From an uncultured Acidimicrobiales bacterium (lineage in GTDB: Bacteria > Actinomycetota > Acidimicrobiia > Acidimicrobiales > SZUA-35), in the NCBI GenBank assembly GCA_938021675.1, contig CALIFY010000022.1, positions 42,795 to 106,794 of the forward strand: DNA of 64,000 nucleotides, read 5' to 3'. Under the pieces are notes generated by a model that saw only the letters and a list, made by a program, of their open reading frames with translations, was not told the DNA's origin and did not search any database. A program made the translations under genes and the position numbers. Shown one piece after another: positions 43,664-52,147 of this stretch (within the stretch, counting starts at the first letter, position 1; each line of letters opens with the position of its first letter).

Positions 43664-44110
43664 GTGCGACGAGAGTACTGGGCCGAAACCGAAGCCTCCC
43701 CCGACGGGCTGTTCGCCGTTGTTGGCGAACTGACCACCTACTCCGAATGGCTCGACGTTGTCGATGCTGTGGAGCCCGACACGGACGGCAACGGCTCGGC
43801 CTGGATCGTCACGCTGCGGGCACGCATTGGGCCGCTGTCCCGATCGAAGCGGCTTCGAATGGTGTCGGTGCCCCAGGGAGCGCCCTACCACGCTCGTTTC
43901 GAACGCTGCGAGCTCGACGGCAAGAACCACTCGACCTGGGTGTTCGAAGTCGCCGTCGATCCCCTCGACCGGCCGCCGCTGGCCAGCAGGGCCAAACTAG
44001 AACTCACCTACGATGGGTCGCTCTGGTCAGGAATGTTGGACGGCGTGCTAGATGCTGCAGCTGAGAAGGCAACCGACAATCTTCGCCGTTACATCGCCGA
44101 GCAGGCCTGA
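43664..44110 (+). CDS. SRPBCC (START-like) family protein
   Basis: A 148-residue protein of the SRPBCC/polyketide-cyclase-like fold: an N-terminal strand REYWAETEASPDGLFAVVGE, the typical TTYSEWLDVVDAVEPD segment after the first helices, a curved sheet, and a long C-terminal helix SGMLDGVLDAAAEKATDNLRR. Proteins of this group bind lipids or other hydrophobic ligands; its own ligand is unknown. GTG 43664 follows a CACACT box by 6 nt and puts the start at the first strand; a longer frame from 43568 lies over menF. It diverges from menF by 55 bp, which could mean shared regulation. Confidence 0.75.
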   Translation: MRREYWAETEASPDGLFAVVGELTTYSEWLDVVDAVEPDTDGNGSAWIVTLRARIGPLSRSKRLRMVSVPQGAPYHARFERCELDGKNHSTWVFEVAVDPLDRPPLASRAKLELTYDGSLWSGMLDGVLDAAAEKATDNLRRYIAEQA

Positions 44111-44153
44111 CACCCACTGCGGAGCCAACAACGAAGTGCCGGCACGGTCTTAG

Positions 44154-45125
44154 TCAGCCGACGAGACCATCGAGGGGCGTCAGCCAAACCTCGCTCAGTT
44201 CGTGATGGCCTCGAAGTGTGTCGGTCACACAGGCCGCTATTGCCGATGTCATAGGACCTGGCGCCTCGAACGGGATCTCGTCGAGGAGTTCGACCGGCTG
44301 AACAGGGTTGTTTGTCGAGGTCAGCATCAGCTCATCGGCCTCAAGAACCTCCTCCCAGCCGATAACCCGAACCTCGGTAGGAATTCCGAGATGTTGGGCT
44401 GCGTCGAGGATGAGGCGTCGAGTAATGCCGTCGAGCACCGAGTCGAGCGGCGGAACCGCAATTTTGCCGTCGGAGAGCACGACCATGCTCAACGTCGTCG
44501 ACTCGGCCAGGTCGCCGTCCATAGTGCGAAACACCACTTGGTCGTACCCCTCCGCCTTGGCGGCCAGCACCTCACGGACACCCGGGGTGTAACCGGCCGC
44601 TACTTTCATCGATGGCGGCAAGATTTCCGATGGGATCTTGGGCATCGAGGCCGTTTTTACCTTGGCCGGAGGGCCCAGACTGTCGACCTCGTGTTCGCCG
44701 ACGTGGGGCAGCGCTAATACGTACACGGTTGGCCGAAGTTCGGCCGGCAACAAGCCAACGCCTTCTTCAGCCCACCCGGCGATCAATTTGACCACAACCG
44801 GACCGGTCCGATCAGCGTTCTTGCTGACCGGGCTGGAGTTGGCGATCACCGTTTGCGCCACGGCATGTTCAAGTTCAGCGACTTCGCCGGTCTCGATCAT
44901 GCCCATCATTTCGGCGGACCGGAGAAATCGGGTGACGTGGGCCCGAAGGCCAACAGCGCACGGGCCGACGTCGGTTCGCGTCACCAACAGAACGTCGAAG
45001 ATCTGTGAACCGCGAGCCGACATATGAGACAAGACGTGGGTCGTAGCATCGGCAAAAGGCATCAACTGCCCATTACGCCACACCACTCCCTGGTCATGCA
45101 CTGGATGCATGATAGCCAATGACAT
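44154..45125 (-). CDS. Class IV PLP aminotransferase (branched-chain aminotransferase-like)
   Basis: A 323-residue fold-type IV aminotransferase. The N-terminal part reads GVVWRNGQLMPFADATTHVLSH, as in IlvE-like enzymes where the usual start is a V-x-x-N-G-x-x box. The PLP lysine is probably that in PPSMKVAAGYTPGV, and the conserved glutamate is in DLAESTTLSMVVL with the phosphate-binding TSTNNPVQPV near the end. Substrate could be branched-chain keto acids, or 4-amino-4-deoxychorismate as in PabC; the length favours IlvE. It sits between chorismate-pathway genes (menF and menE), which makes PabC-like activity worth testing. A 12-bp palindrome lies in its promoter region. Confidence 0.8.
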   Translation of the reverse strand: MSLAIMHPVHDQGVVWRNGQLMPFADATTHVLSHMSARGSQIFDVLLVTRTDVGPCAVGLRAHVTRFLRSAEMMGMIETGEVAELEHAVAQTVIANSSPVSKNADRTGPVVVKLIAGWAEEGVGLLPAELRPTVYVLALPHVGEHEVDSLGPPAKVKTASMPKIPSEILPPSMKVAAGYTPGVREVLAAKAEGYDQVVFRTMDGDLAESTTLSMVVLSDGKIAVPPLDSVLDGITRRLILDAAQHLGIPTEVRVIGWEEVLEADELMLTSTNNPVQPVELLDEIPFEAPGPMTSAIAACVTDTLRGHHELSEVWLTPLDGLVG

Positions 45126-45136
45126 TCTCTATGTAT

Positions 45137-45148
45137 CGACAGCTGTCG
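45137..45148. promoter_or_regulatory. Palindrome between divergent aminotransferase and menE genes
   Basis: CGACAGCTGTCG is a perfect 12-bp palindrome in the 62-bp divergent gap, about 27 bp before the menE TACGCT box (45176-45181). It is placed to act on both promoters. It could also be a chance GC-rich palindrome. Confidence 0.35.
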
Positions 45149-45187
45149 TATAGAGCTGAAGATTCGCGCCGAGGTTACGCTCGAACC

Positions 45188-45232
45188 ATGCGTGAACTCG
45201 ATCGGCTGGGAACCCGACCATGCCGACTCTAG
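45188..45232 (+). other. Possible leaderless upstream ORF (14 codons) overlapping the menE start
   Basis: ATG 45188 lies 6 nt after TACGCT (45176-45181), so it should be the first codon of the mRNA. It opens a 14-codon frame MRELDRLGTRPCRL ending TAG at 45230-45232. The menE ATG (45220) lies inside this frame in another phase. Translation of menE may depend on ribosomes terminating on the leader. Confidence 0.35.
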
Positions 45233-46359
45233 TAGCGGTGACGATGCCGGGCGGACCGGCGTTCGTCGATGCCATCACCCGGGTGTGGGCCGCGGGAGAC
45301 GCCATCGCTCCGATCGACCCTCGACTCCCGTCCCCCGAAGCACGGCGGGTACTCGACGCGCTCCGCCCCGGTGCGGTCATCGAATCTGACGGCAAACGCC
45401 GGTCGCTCGACGACGGACTACCGACCGAGGCCGGCGACGCCGTGGTGGTGGCCACCAGTGGCACCAGCGGCCGACCAAAGGGGGTCGTGCACACCATGGG
45501 TTCGGTCGAAGCGTCTGCGATGGCCACCAGCCGCGCCCTAGGCGTAGACCCGACCGCCGATAGGTGGTTGGCTTGCCTCCCCCTTGCCCACATCGGCGGG
45601 CTGTCGGTGGTGCTGCGGTCGGTGGTAACCGGCACTCCGGTAGAGGTCCATGACGGTTTCGATCCCACGGCGGTGGTCGACGCCGCCCGACGAGGCGCAA
45701 CCCTTGTCTCGCTGGTCACCCGGGCCCTCAACCAGATCCCGCCCAAAGCATTCCGCACCGTGTTGATCGGCGGCGCCGCACCTCCCGCCGACAGGCCGAG
45801 CAACGTCGTGGCCACCTATGGCATGACCGAAACCGGCTCCGGCATCATCTACGACGACACCAAAACTCAGCGACACCTCGACGGACTAGAGATCCGCATC
45901 GGCGACACAGGAGATGGAGTGCCAGAGGGGGAAATACTGGTTCGCGGTCCCATGTTGTTTCGCGGGTACCGCCAGGGGCCAAGCCCGTTCGACCGGGACG
46001 GCTGGTTCCCGACCGGCGACCTTGGCTCGCTCGTCGATGGCAGGTTGCGGGTAGCGGGGCGGAGCGACGATGTCATCGTCACCGGTGGCGAAAAAGTATG
46101 GCCGGAGCAGATCGAGCGACACATCGCCACGCGACACGATGTTGCTCAGGTGGCGGTCATCGGCAGACCGGACCCGGATTGGGGCCAACGAGTGGTGGCG
46201 GTTGTCGTCCCTCAGGCCACCGAATCGCCACCTACGGTGGCACAGCTTCGGGATACCGTCATCGAACGGTTTCCCGTCTGGTGTGCCCCCAAGGCCATCG
46301 AGCTGCGGAGCGAGCTCCCGACAACAGCGATCGGAAAGGTCCGCCGGCGGATGCTGTAG
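45220..46359 (+). CDS. menE: o-Succinylbenzoate-CoA ligase (MenE)
   Basis: A 379-residue adenylate-forming enzyme, short as in actinobacterial MenE, that activates o-succinylbenzoate with CoA and ATP. Motifs: P-loop-like VVVATSGTSGRPKGVVHT near residue 78, the substrate motif VATYGMTETGSGII, the hinge GWFPTGDLGSLVDGRLRVAGR, and the C-terminal catalytic lysine in TTAIGKVRRRML. The next men enzyme, MenB, is not in this window. ATG 45220 lacks a ribosome site and lies inside a short overlapping upstream frame that starts right after the promoter. The class IV aminotransferase is divergent upstream. Confidence 0.88.
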   Translation: MPTLVAVTMPGGPAFVDAITRVWAAGDAIAPIDPRLPSPEARRVLDALRPGAVIESDGKRRSLDDGLPTEAGDAVVVATSGTSGRPKGVVHTMGSVEASAMATSRALGVDPTADRWLACLPLAHIGGLSVVLRSVVTGTPVEVHDGFDPTAVVDAARRGATLVSLVTRALNQIPPKAFRTVLIGGAAPPADRPSNVVATYGMTETGSGIIYDDTKTQRHLDGLEIRIGDTGDGVPEGEILVRGPMLFRGYRQGPSPFDRDGWFPTGDLGSLVDGRLRVAGRSDDVIVTGGEKVWPEQIERHIATRHDVAQVAVIGRPDPDWGQRVVAVVVPQATESPPTVAQLRDTVIERFPVWCAPKAIELRSELPTTAIGKVRRRML

Positions 46360-46392
46360 GCACCTACCGGCGGACACATGACCCGGTGATGG

Positions 46393-47235
46393 TTAGCGGT
46401 CGGCCAATGCCTTCTTAGCCAACTCAAGGTCTTCGGGATTGGTGATCCCGATCCACCGTTCCGGCGACTGGATTACCTCGACCTCAAGCTTGTTGGCATC
46501 CATCAGGTCGCCGACCACCGTCGGGAGTTGGATCTCCGCCTTCTCCTCGTCGGCGTGTTCTGCGAGGAAGCCATCCCACTGATGCTGAAAGTCGCCCATG
46601 ATCGAGTGGTGGAAACACCAGAAATTCATCGAGACCGGGGTGGTGGCCGGCACGGTTTCCCCACCGGCTGAGAATGTACCATCGGCCAGACGCTCGCATT
46701 CGTCCGTCTCGACGATGGCGGTCAATCGACCATCCGTTACCTCGGTCACGGCTCGAGTCACCGAACCTGATGGTGGCACGGTATAGCCAAGCTCGAATGC
46801 CACGTTTCCAGCCTTGCCCGGCGCGAGCCGACCCATGAGTTCGGCACCGAGCACGAAACTCTGCGGGCCGTAGTAGTCATCGGCATTGATGACGGTGTAT
46901 GGACGGTCGATGACACCGGCCGAACTCAACACGGCGTGGAGCGTGCCCCAGGGTTTGGCTCGGTCAGGACCTAGATCATCCTGACGAACGTATCGGACCG
47001 GCAACTGCCCATGCTGCGATGCCACGTGGGTCCGAACGTCATCTTCGATCTCAGACCGGACGATGATGGCGACGTCCCCGTATCCGGCGGTCAACGCGTC
47101 TTTGATCGATAGATCAAAGAACGCTTCGCCCTCGGGTCCGACTCTTGCCAGCTGTTTCACTCCCCCAAAACGGCTGCCGAGGCCGGCGGCCATAACGATC
47201 AAGAGGGGCTTTTCGGTGGGTGCTAAATCGGTCAC
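46393..47235 (-). CDS. NTP transferase (sugar nucleotidyltransferase-like)
   Basis: A protein of about 280 residues of the nucleotidyl transferase family. The nucleotide-binding signature LLIVMAAGLGSRFGGVKQL lies near the N-terminus, and the metal aspartates are in TVINADDYYGP. It may make an NDP-sugar or a related activated compound, but the exact acceptor is unclear: the sequence after the first 120 residues does not match RmlA, GalU or ManC closely. GTG 47235 (VTDLAPTEKP) is chosen because the preceding frame to 47346 overlaps the divergent transporter start and is not protein-like. A TATGTT box is 3 nt from the start, too near for a standard leaderless start. Confidence 0.7.
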   Translation of the reverse strand: MTDLAPTEKPLLIVMAAGLGSRFGGVKQLARVGPEGEAFFDLSIKDALTAGYGDVAIIVRSEIEDDVRTHVASQHGQLPVRYVRQDDLGPDRAKPWGTLHAVLSSAGVIDRPYTVINADDYYGPQSFVLGAELMGRLAPGKAGNVAFELGYTVPPSGSVTRAVTEVTDGRLTAIVETDECERLADGTFSAGGETVPATTPVSMNFWCFHHSIMGDFQHQWDGFLAEHADEEKAEIQLPTVVGDLMDANKLEVEVIQSPERWIGITNPEDLELAKKALADR

Positions 47236-47309
47236 CCAAACATAGTTGCGGGAACCAACCTCACATCCAACGATCGACACCACCTTTCTTTGCTCCTTAG
47301 GCTGTCGTC

Positions 47310-48278
47310 GTGCAATCACCCGGCCTGGCACCCCGACCGACAACATCGATCTCGATGCTCACGGTAGCTATGTTGATCCTTGCCGTTTTGGCTATTTCAA
47401 GCTCGGCTATTCTCGTCAGATGGGCTGCCATTCCCGCGGTTTCCCTGGCCTTCTGGCGCACTGCGGGCGGCGCCATCGCCCTCGCCCCCGCCGCCCACCG
47501 GTCGTCTTCCCGGCTCGCTCGCTCCGATCGGCGGTCAATCGCGATCGCCGGGATCGCCCTCGGCGTGCATTTCGCGGCCTGGATGGCGTCGCTCACCCTC
47601 ACGTCGGTGGCGTCTTCGGTGACCTTGGTCTCAACCGCTCCCATCATGATTGCGTCGTTTCAAATCGCATCCGGCAAAAAGCCCTCGAAGACTACGTTGT
47701 TTTCCATCGGACTAGCTGCGCTCGGTACCGCCATTCTTGCCGTTACCGACGCCCGGATCGGCGGGACCATCGCCGTCATCGAATCCGACGGAGGCGGCAT
47801 CGGTGCCCCGTCGACCCTCGGCCGGCGACCGCAACTCGGAAACGCCCTCGCCCTGGTCGGGGCGGCTGCGATTGCCGTGTACCTATCGATCGGCGATCGC
47901 CTCCGGCAACGGTTGTCCACCGCGGCATATGCCGGTCGAACCTACGCCATTGCCGCCATCGTGATGGCCCCCATCGCGCTGGCGTTCGGTCGACCGGTTA
48001 TCGCGCCGAGCACCGGCGCATGGCTGGCCATTTTGGCCATGATTCTCGGCCCGCAGCTCGTTGGCCACACGTCGCTCAACTATCTACTCGGTCGGCTCGG
48101 TTCGCTCACCGTCTCCCTTTCGCTCCTCGCTGAGCCGATCGGGGCCAGCCTCCTTGTACTGCTGTTCTTGGGCGAACGGCCAACGCCGGGGGCCTGGTTC
48201 GGCGCGCCGATCATCCTTGCCGGGGTAGCGCTCCAACTCGTCGCCGGATCGTCACGACGCACCGGCGGCCCCCAGTAG
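47310..48278 (+). CDS. EamA/DMT family transporter
   Basis: A 322-residue drug/metabolite transporter with ten helices in two EamA repeats. Each repeat has the usual pattern: the first begins MLILAVLAISSSAILVRW and SLAFWRTAGGAIALAP, and the second ends LGPQLVGHTSLNYLLGRL then AEPIGASLLVLLFLGERPTP. Members export amino acids or other small metabolites, and the substrate is not evident. GTG 47310 follows TAGGCT (47298-47303) by 6 nt, so the mRNA is likely leaderless. It diverges from the nucleotidyltransferase gene. The SulP transporter follows after 9 bp, so the two may be co-transcribed, although SulP has its own -10 box. Confidence 0.82.
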   Translation: MQSPGLAPRPTTSISMLTVAMLILAVLAISSSAILVRWAAIPAVSLAFWRTAGGAIALAPAAHRSSSRLARSDRRSIAIAGIALGVHFAAWMASLTLTSVASSVTLVSTAPIMIASFQIASGKKPSKTTLFSIGLAALGTAILAVTDARIGGTIAVIESDGGGIGAPSTLGRRPQLGNALALVGAAAIAVYLSIGDRLRQRLSTAAYAGRTYAIAAIVMAPIALAFGRPVIAPSTGAWLAILAMILGPQLVGHTSLNYLLGRLGSLTVSLSLLAEPIGASLLVLLFLGERPTPGAWFGAPIILAGVALQLVAGSSRRTGGPQ

Positions 48279-48287
48279 GCTGCGGTG

Positions 48288-49760
48288 GTGACGGACCGCT
48301 TGGATTTGCCGCGACCAACGGTGACCGACGTCATCGCCGGGATCAGCGTCGCCTTGGTGCTGATACCGCAGTCGCTGGCGTACGCTCAGATCTCCGAGAT
48401 GCCGGTGGTAGTCGGGCTGTTCGCGGCCTCGCTCCCGCTTATCGGCTTTTCTCTGTTCGCCTCATCGCCATATCTTCAAACCGGTCCGGTGGCCCTCACC
48501 AGCCTGTTGACCCTCGCTGCGCTTCAAGGTGCAGGGTTCTCGTCTGACAACCCGGAGTGGGTTCGCCTTGGGGCCCTACTGGCATTGATAGTCGGCGTCT
48601 GTCGCCTCGCCCTCGGACTCGCCCGTCTCGGTTGGTTGGCGTTCCTCATCGCTGAGCCGGTTCGTATGGGGTTTACCTCGGCGGCCGCCATCGTCATCAT
48701 GTCGTCCCAGCTGCCCAAGACCCTTGGAACGAGCCTCACCGCGCCCCAAGGATCAACCATCGGACAGGCTGCCTGGTCGATCGGCAACCCTGGCCGGTGG
48801 TCGATCGGCGATCTCGTGTTAGCGACCGTCACCCTCGTGGTGATGCTTGGTGGCCGTCGACTCCACCGCCTCTTTCCTGGGGTTGCGGTGGCCGTAGTGG
48901 TCGGGCTGGCCTATGCAACCGTGTCGGACGGCGGTGTCCTTACCGTCGGAGACACCACTCCCATCCCCCAAGGTTTCCCGACCCTGTCCTTGGCGTTGCC
49001 GTGGAGCGAGGTCTCGACCTTGGCTCTCGGTGGGCTGATCATCGCGCTCGTCGGTTTCGCCGAACCGGCGTCGATCGCTCGATTGTTTGCAAAACAGGAT
49101 GGATCGGTGTGGGATGCCAACCGCGAGTTCGCCAGTTCTGGATTCGCCAACCTCATCTCCAGCGTGTCCGGCGCGGTCCCCGTCGGTGGGTCGTTTTCCC
49201 GGAGTTCGATCAATCGCTTGGCCGGGGCCAAGACCCGCTGGAGCGGTGGCATCACCGGGCTTGTCGTCTTTGCCTTCCTCCCGGTGGCCTCGGTGCTCGA
49301 TCGGTTGCCGCTGGCCGTGCTGGGGGCCATCGTCGTCGGTGCCGTCGTCGGTCTTGTGCAACCCCGAGCGCTTCTCGGTTTGTGGCGGCGATCCCGCTTG
49401 GAGGCGGCATTGGCCTGGCTGACCTTCGTCGTCACTCTGGTCGTCACGCCAGCCGTTCACTGGGCGGTGCTGGTCGGCATCGGGGCGACCGTCATCGCTC
49501 ACGTCGTTCGACCGTTTACCCTCCGTCCGGCGCCGTCGTCGAACGGTCGGGTGGCCGTGCGGTCAGATGGCCTTTTGTGGCTTGGTTCGTATCGGTCGTT
49601 CGAGCGCCAGTTGCGGGCTGCGGTCGAGGAGAATCCCTCGGCCGATGTCATCGTCGATTTTGGATCGGAGGCAGATCCCGATCAGGCGGTTGAGATCGTC
49701 ATCGATCGGGTGGCGCAGGAGGCTCCGGGGAGATCGATCACCATCGCCGGCAACGGGTAG
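48288..49760 (+). CDS. SulP family anion transporter with a short STAS-like C-terminus
   Basis: A 490-residue SulP permease with about eleven to twelve helices. Family marks are the start TDVIAGISVALVLIPQSLAYA, the motif SSPYLQTGPVALTSLL, and AVPVGGSFSRSSINRLAGAKT. The C-terminal cytosolic part is only about 85 residues (from RVAVRSDGLLWLGSYRS), a truncated STAS-like domain where 110-150 residues are normal. Sulfate, bicarbonate or another anion could be carried. I use GTG 48288, 6 nt after TAGGCT (48276-48281); a GTG three bases earlier is also in frame. It converges on the ProA-like gene. Confidence 0.82.
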   Translation: MTDRLDLPRPTVTDVIAGISVALVLIPQSLAYAQISEMPVVVGLFAASLPLIGFSLFASSPYLQTGPVALTSLLTLAALQGAGFSSDNPEWVRLGALLALIVGVCRLALGLARLGWLAFLIAEPVRMGFTSAAAIVIMSSQLPKTLGTSLTAPQGSTIGQAAWSIGNPGRWSIGDLVLATVTLVVMLGGRRLHRLFPGVAVAVVVGLAYATVSDGGVLTVGDTTPIPQGFPTLSLALPWSEVSTLALGGLIIALVGFAEPASIARLFAKQDGSVWDANREFASSGFANLISSVSGAVPVGGSFSRSSINRLAGAKTRWSGGITGLVVFAFLPVASVLDRLPLAVLGAIVVGAVVGLVQPRALLGLWRRSRLEAALAWLTFVVTLVVTPAVHWAVLVGIGATVIAHVVRPFTLRPAPSSNGRVAVRSDGLLWLGSYRSFERQLRAAVEENPSADVIVDFGSEADPDQAVEIVIDRVAQEAPGRSITIAGNG

Positions 49761-49789
49761 GCGATGGACTGAACCTCGGCGGCCCAAAA

Positions 49790-51373
49790 TCACCGACGGA
49801 GGTTGGGGTCTTCTTGGCGGACGCGGCTGCGGACCGTATAGACGCTGTCTCCCGAGAGTACCGCACCGCGGCCAAACAGCCGGCCCGACTGCCAGTTGGA
49901 TAGACCGAGTTCCGGTTTGTTGAGTGCGTATTGGCCGTCCACCCAACGGGTGAACCCATCGCCGACGAACGGCGCGTCGATGCTCGACCAGAATTCTTCC
50001 TGTTCGGCTTCGTCAGCGCTGACGATGCTGGCCACGAAACGGGGTGACTGCCGATTGAATCGCTCGACCGCATCGGCCACCGAGTCGACGACCGCCACCG
50101 TGATCTCCGGCGAATCTTCCCACTCCCATTCGTGGCCGAGTTCATCGGCGCCGATTCGTTCCGCCATCGGTTCTTCGACGACCCCGGCGGCTCGCGCTAT
50201 GGGTACCCGGGTGTTGAACCAGCTGTGATCGACATAGGCCTCGGCGTCGGGGGCTACGTGGAGCTTTGGCTCTACGTTGCGGTCGTGGGCCGCCGCACGC
50301 AGCCCGGCCAAGACTCGGGGCATCAGTTCGTCAGCTCTCGACCGGAGCACGCAACACGTATTGAGGGTGTTGCAGACTTTACGGTCGAGCGAGGTGCGAA
50401 CGACGGCCTCAAGCCGGTCGGCGTCGCATCCCGCCCCGGTGACGATCCATGCGCCGCCGGTGCCATGAAGGCTGACCGGCGTCCCCACGCTGCGAGCAAC
50501 GGCCCCGAGTTGGTCGACGGCCTTGCCGCTTCCACGCGCTACGGCCAAAGAGAGGCGAGGGTCGCCAAACATGGCCCAACCGGCGGCGTGGGTTCGACTG
50601 TCGACAAGGCCGGCGGTTCCGGCCGGTAGCCCGGCGTCGGCCAGGGAAGGATCGAGGGCGTGACGGACGATGGCTTGGGCGGTGCCGAGCGCGTCGGACC
50701 CGATCCGAAACACCACCGCGTTGCCGCTGCGGATGACTCCGCAGGCGTCGGCGAACACGTTTGGTCGGCCTTCGAAGACGAAGCCGATGACGCCGAGCCC
50801 GGCGGTTCTTTGCTCCAATCGCCACCCGTCGTGGTCGATCGCGTCGACCGTCGAATCGCGGCTGGGAGCGGTGTCTCGCCATGTCGCCAGTCCTGCGATC
50901 ATGTCGGTCCGCATCTTGTGCGAGAGTTCCAGCCGGGTGGTGGATCGACCTCGAGATTGGGCCGACGCAATGTCTTTGGCGTTGGCCGCGGCGATCACTT
51001 CGAACACTTCGTCATCGGCCAAACGACTGGCGAAGCGGTCGAAGAAGTCGCGTATGGCGTCGTCCGATACGGCGCCGAGCGCCAGGAACGCCGTGGCGGC
51101 TCGTTCGATCGTTTCGGCCGCGACCAACCATTCGGCCTGCGGGACGTGGAGCAGGTCGCCGGTGTCGGCGACGACGATAAGCCGATCCCCTGACTCAAAT
51201 GCGGCCGCCAGTTCCGGCCCGACGTGGGTGACCCGATTGCCGCCGTACACGATCGGCTGGCCGACCTCCAGACCGGTGAGTAGGCCAGTCTCTCCGGGCG
51301 CACCATCGGGTTGCTGGTCAGGGTCTGTGTTTTGCTTAGACGCGTGGTCGGTCGACGTGGTGGTCACGGTCAT
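49790..51373 (-). CDS. Glutamate-5-semialdehyde dehydrogenase-like protein (ProA family), extended N-terminus
   Basis: A 527-residue aldehyde dehydrogenase of the gamma-glutamyl phosphate reductase group. From about residue 100 it follows ProA: FFDRFASRLADDEVFEVIAAANAKDI region, GVIGFVFEGRPNVFADA, IRSGNAVVFRIGSDAL and the catalytic cysteine region SLDRKVCNTLNTCCV. The first 100 residues (GQPIVYGGNRVTHVGPELAAAF and on) are an added part that I do not recognise. ProA normally has 415-430 residues, so this may be a related dehydrogenase rather than the proline enzyme; no proB is nearby. The start ATG has no ribosome site. It is convergent with SulP and precedes the TetR gene. Confidence 0.7.
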   Translation of the reverse strand: MTVTTTSTDHASKQNTDPDQQPDGAPGETGLLTGLEVGQPIVYGGNRVTHVGPELAAAFESGDRLIVVADTGDLLHVPQAEWLVAAETIERAATAFLALGAVSDDAIRDFFDRFASRLADDEVFEVIAAANAKDIASAQSRGRSTTRLELSHKMRTDMIAGLATWRDTAPSRDSTVDAIDHDGWRLEQRTAGLGVIGFVFEGRPNVFADACGVIRSGNAVVFRIGSDALGTAQAIVRHALDPSLADAGLPAGTAGLVDSRTHAAGWAMFGDPRLSLAVARGSGKAVDQLGAVARSVGTPVSLHGTGGAWIVTGAGCDADRLEAVVRTSLDRKVCNTLNTCCVLRSRADELMPRVLAGLRAAAHDRNVEPKLHVAPDAEAYVDHSWFNTRVPIARAAGVVEEPMAERIGADELGHEWEWEDSPEITVAVVDSVADAVERFNRQSPRFVASIVSADEAEQEEFWSSIDAPFVGDGFTRWVDGQYALNKPELGLSNWQSGRLFGRGAVLSGDSVYTVRSRVRQEDPNLRR

Positions 51374-51454
51374 ATTCTGCCACGCTCAATCGGGTTCGGA
51401 GACAGGCCGGCGCCGTCGGCGGAACGATTCGCTTGGTCAGAGACGTCGGCCGTC

Positions 51455-52030
51455 TCACTCCACTGGCCCGACGAGTCGGCGGACGATGAGATCGACCAGC
51501 GAGTCGACGTCGAGGTTGGGCGCCAAGGGGACCGTTAACCGATCGAATAGGAGGCCGTCGATGGCGTAGTGCAAGAGAGCGATCTCCGTCGAGGAGCCCG
51601 GAAGTCCTCGCTCGCGGTTGAATGCGACGTCGTCGGCAAAGGCTGATTGGAGCGTCGGCCCGAGTATGGCGGCCAGTCCGGGGCGTCGCCGAGCCTCCAA
51701 ACGGAGTTCAAACAATGCGACGGTGAGTTCGGGAGATGCCGTCGTCCGCTCGACGATGTATCGGATGTAGTCGACGAGCACATCGAGTGTTGGCGGTCGT
51801 CCTGCGAGCTCCTGTAAACGGTCGGGTGTTGGCCCGATTCGTACATAGACGTGTTCAGCCAGCGCACCGAGCAGTTCGTCGCGCGATCCAAAATAGTTCG
51901 AGCATGTGCCGTCCGGGACGTCGGCCTCGGCGTCGACCGCCCGGTGGGTGAGACCTCGGGCGCCGGATTGTGCCAGCACTCGCAGTCCGGCATCGGCGAG
52001 TTTCTTCCGTCTTGTCGGGTTTGTCGGCAC
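51455..52030 (-). CDS. TetR family transcriptional regulator
   Basis: A 191-residue TetR-type regulator. The N-terminal helix-turn-helix is ARGLTHRAVDAEADVPDGTC followed by SNYFGSRDELL (the recognition-helix region), and the C-terminal 130 residues form the ligand-binding part. The GTG at 52030 is 6 nt from TAGGTT (minus strand; 52037-52042). It is divergent from the RibD-C gene, and a perfect 34-bp inverted repeat lies between them, which is the probable binding site. It most likely represses both itself and the reductase gene. The ligand is unknown. Confidence 0.88.
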   Translation of the reverse strand: MPTNPTRRKKLADAGLRVLAQSGARGLTHRAVDAEADVPDGTCSNYFGSRDELLGALAEHVYVRIGPTPDRLQELAGRPPTLDVLVDYIRYIVERTTASPELTVALFELRLEARRRPGLAAILGPTLQSAFADDVAFNRERGLPGSSTEIALLHYAIDGLLFDRLTVPLAPNLDVDSLVDLIVRRLVGPVE

Positions 52031-52086
52031 AGAGAAAACCTACCGGATCACGACAGGTGTAGTGGTTACATGCAGAACATCGTATG

Positions 52087-52120
52087 GTTGTTAACCACAA
52101 CAAGTGTTGTGGTTAACAAC
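52087..52120. promoter_or_regulatory. Perfect inverted-repeat operator of the TetR/RibD-C pair
   Basis: GTTGTTAACCACAACA (52087-52102), AG, TGTTGTGGTTAACAAC (52105-52120) is an exact 16-bp inverted repeat. A further GTGGTTA half-site lies at 52062-52068. A TATGGT box for the RibD-C gene (52083-52088) overlaps the left arm, so bound TetR would block it. Confidence 0.75.
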
Positions 52121-52147
52121 GTCGTCCCAACCAGGAGGCATACGTCC

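Noticed and set aside
48797..49693. Plus-strand frame of 298 codons
   Set aside because: Out-of-phase shadow inside the SulP gene.
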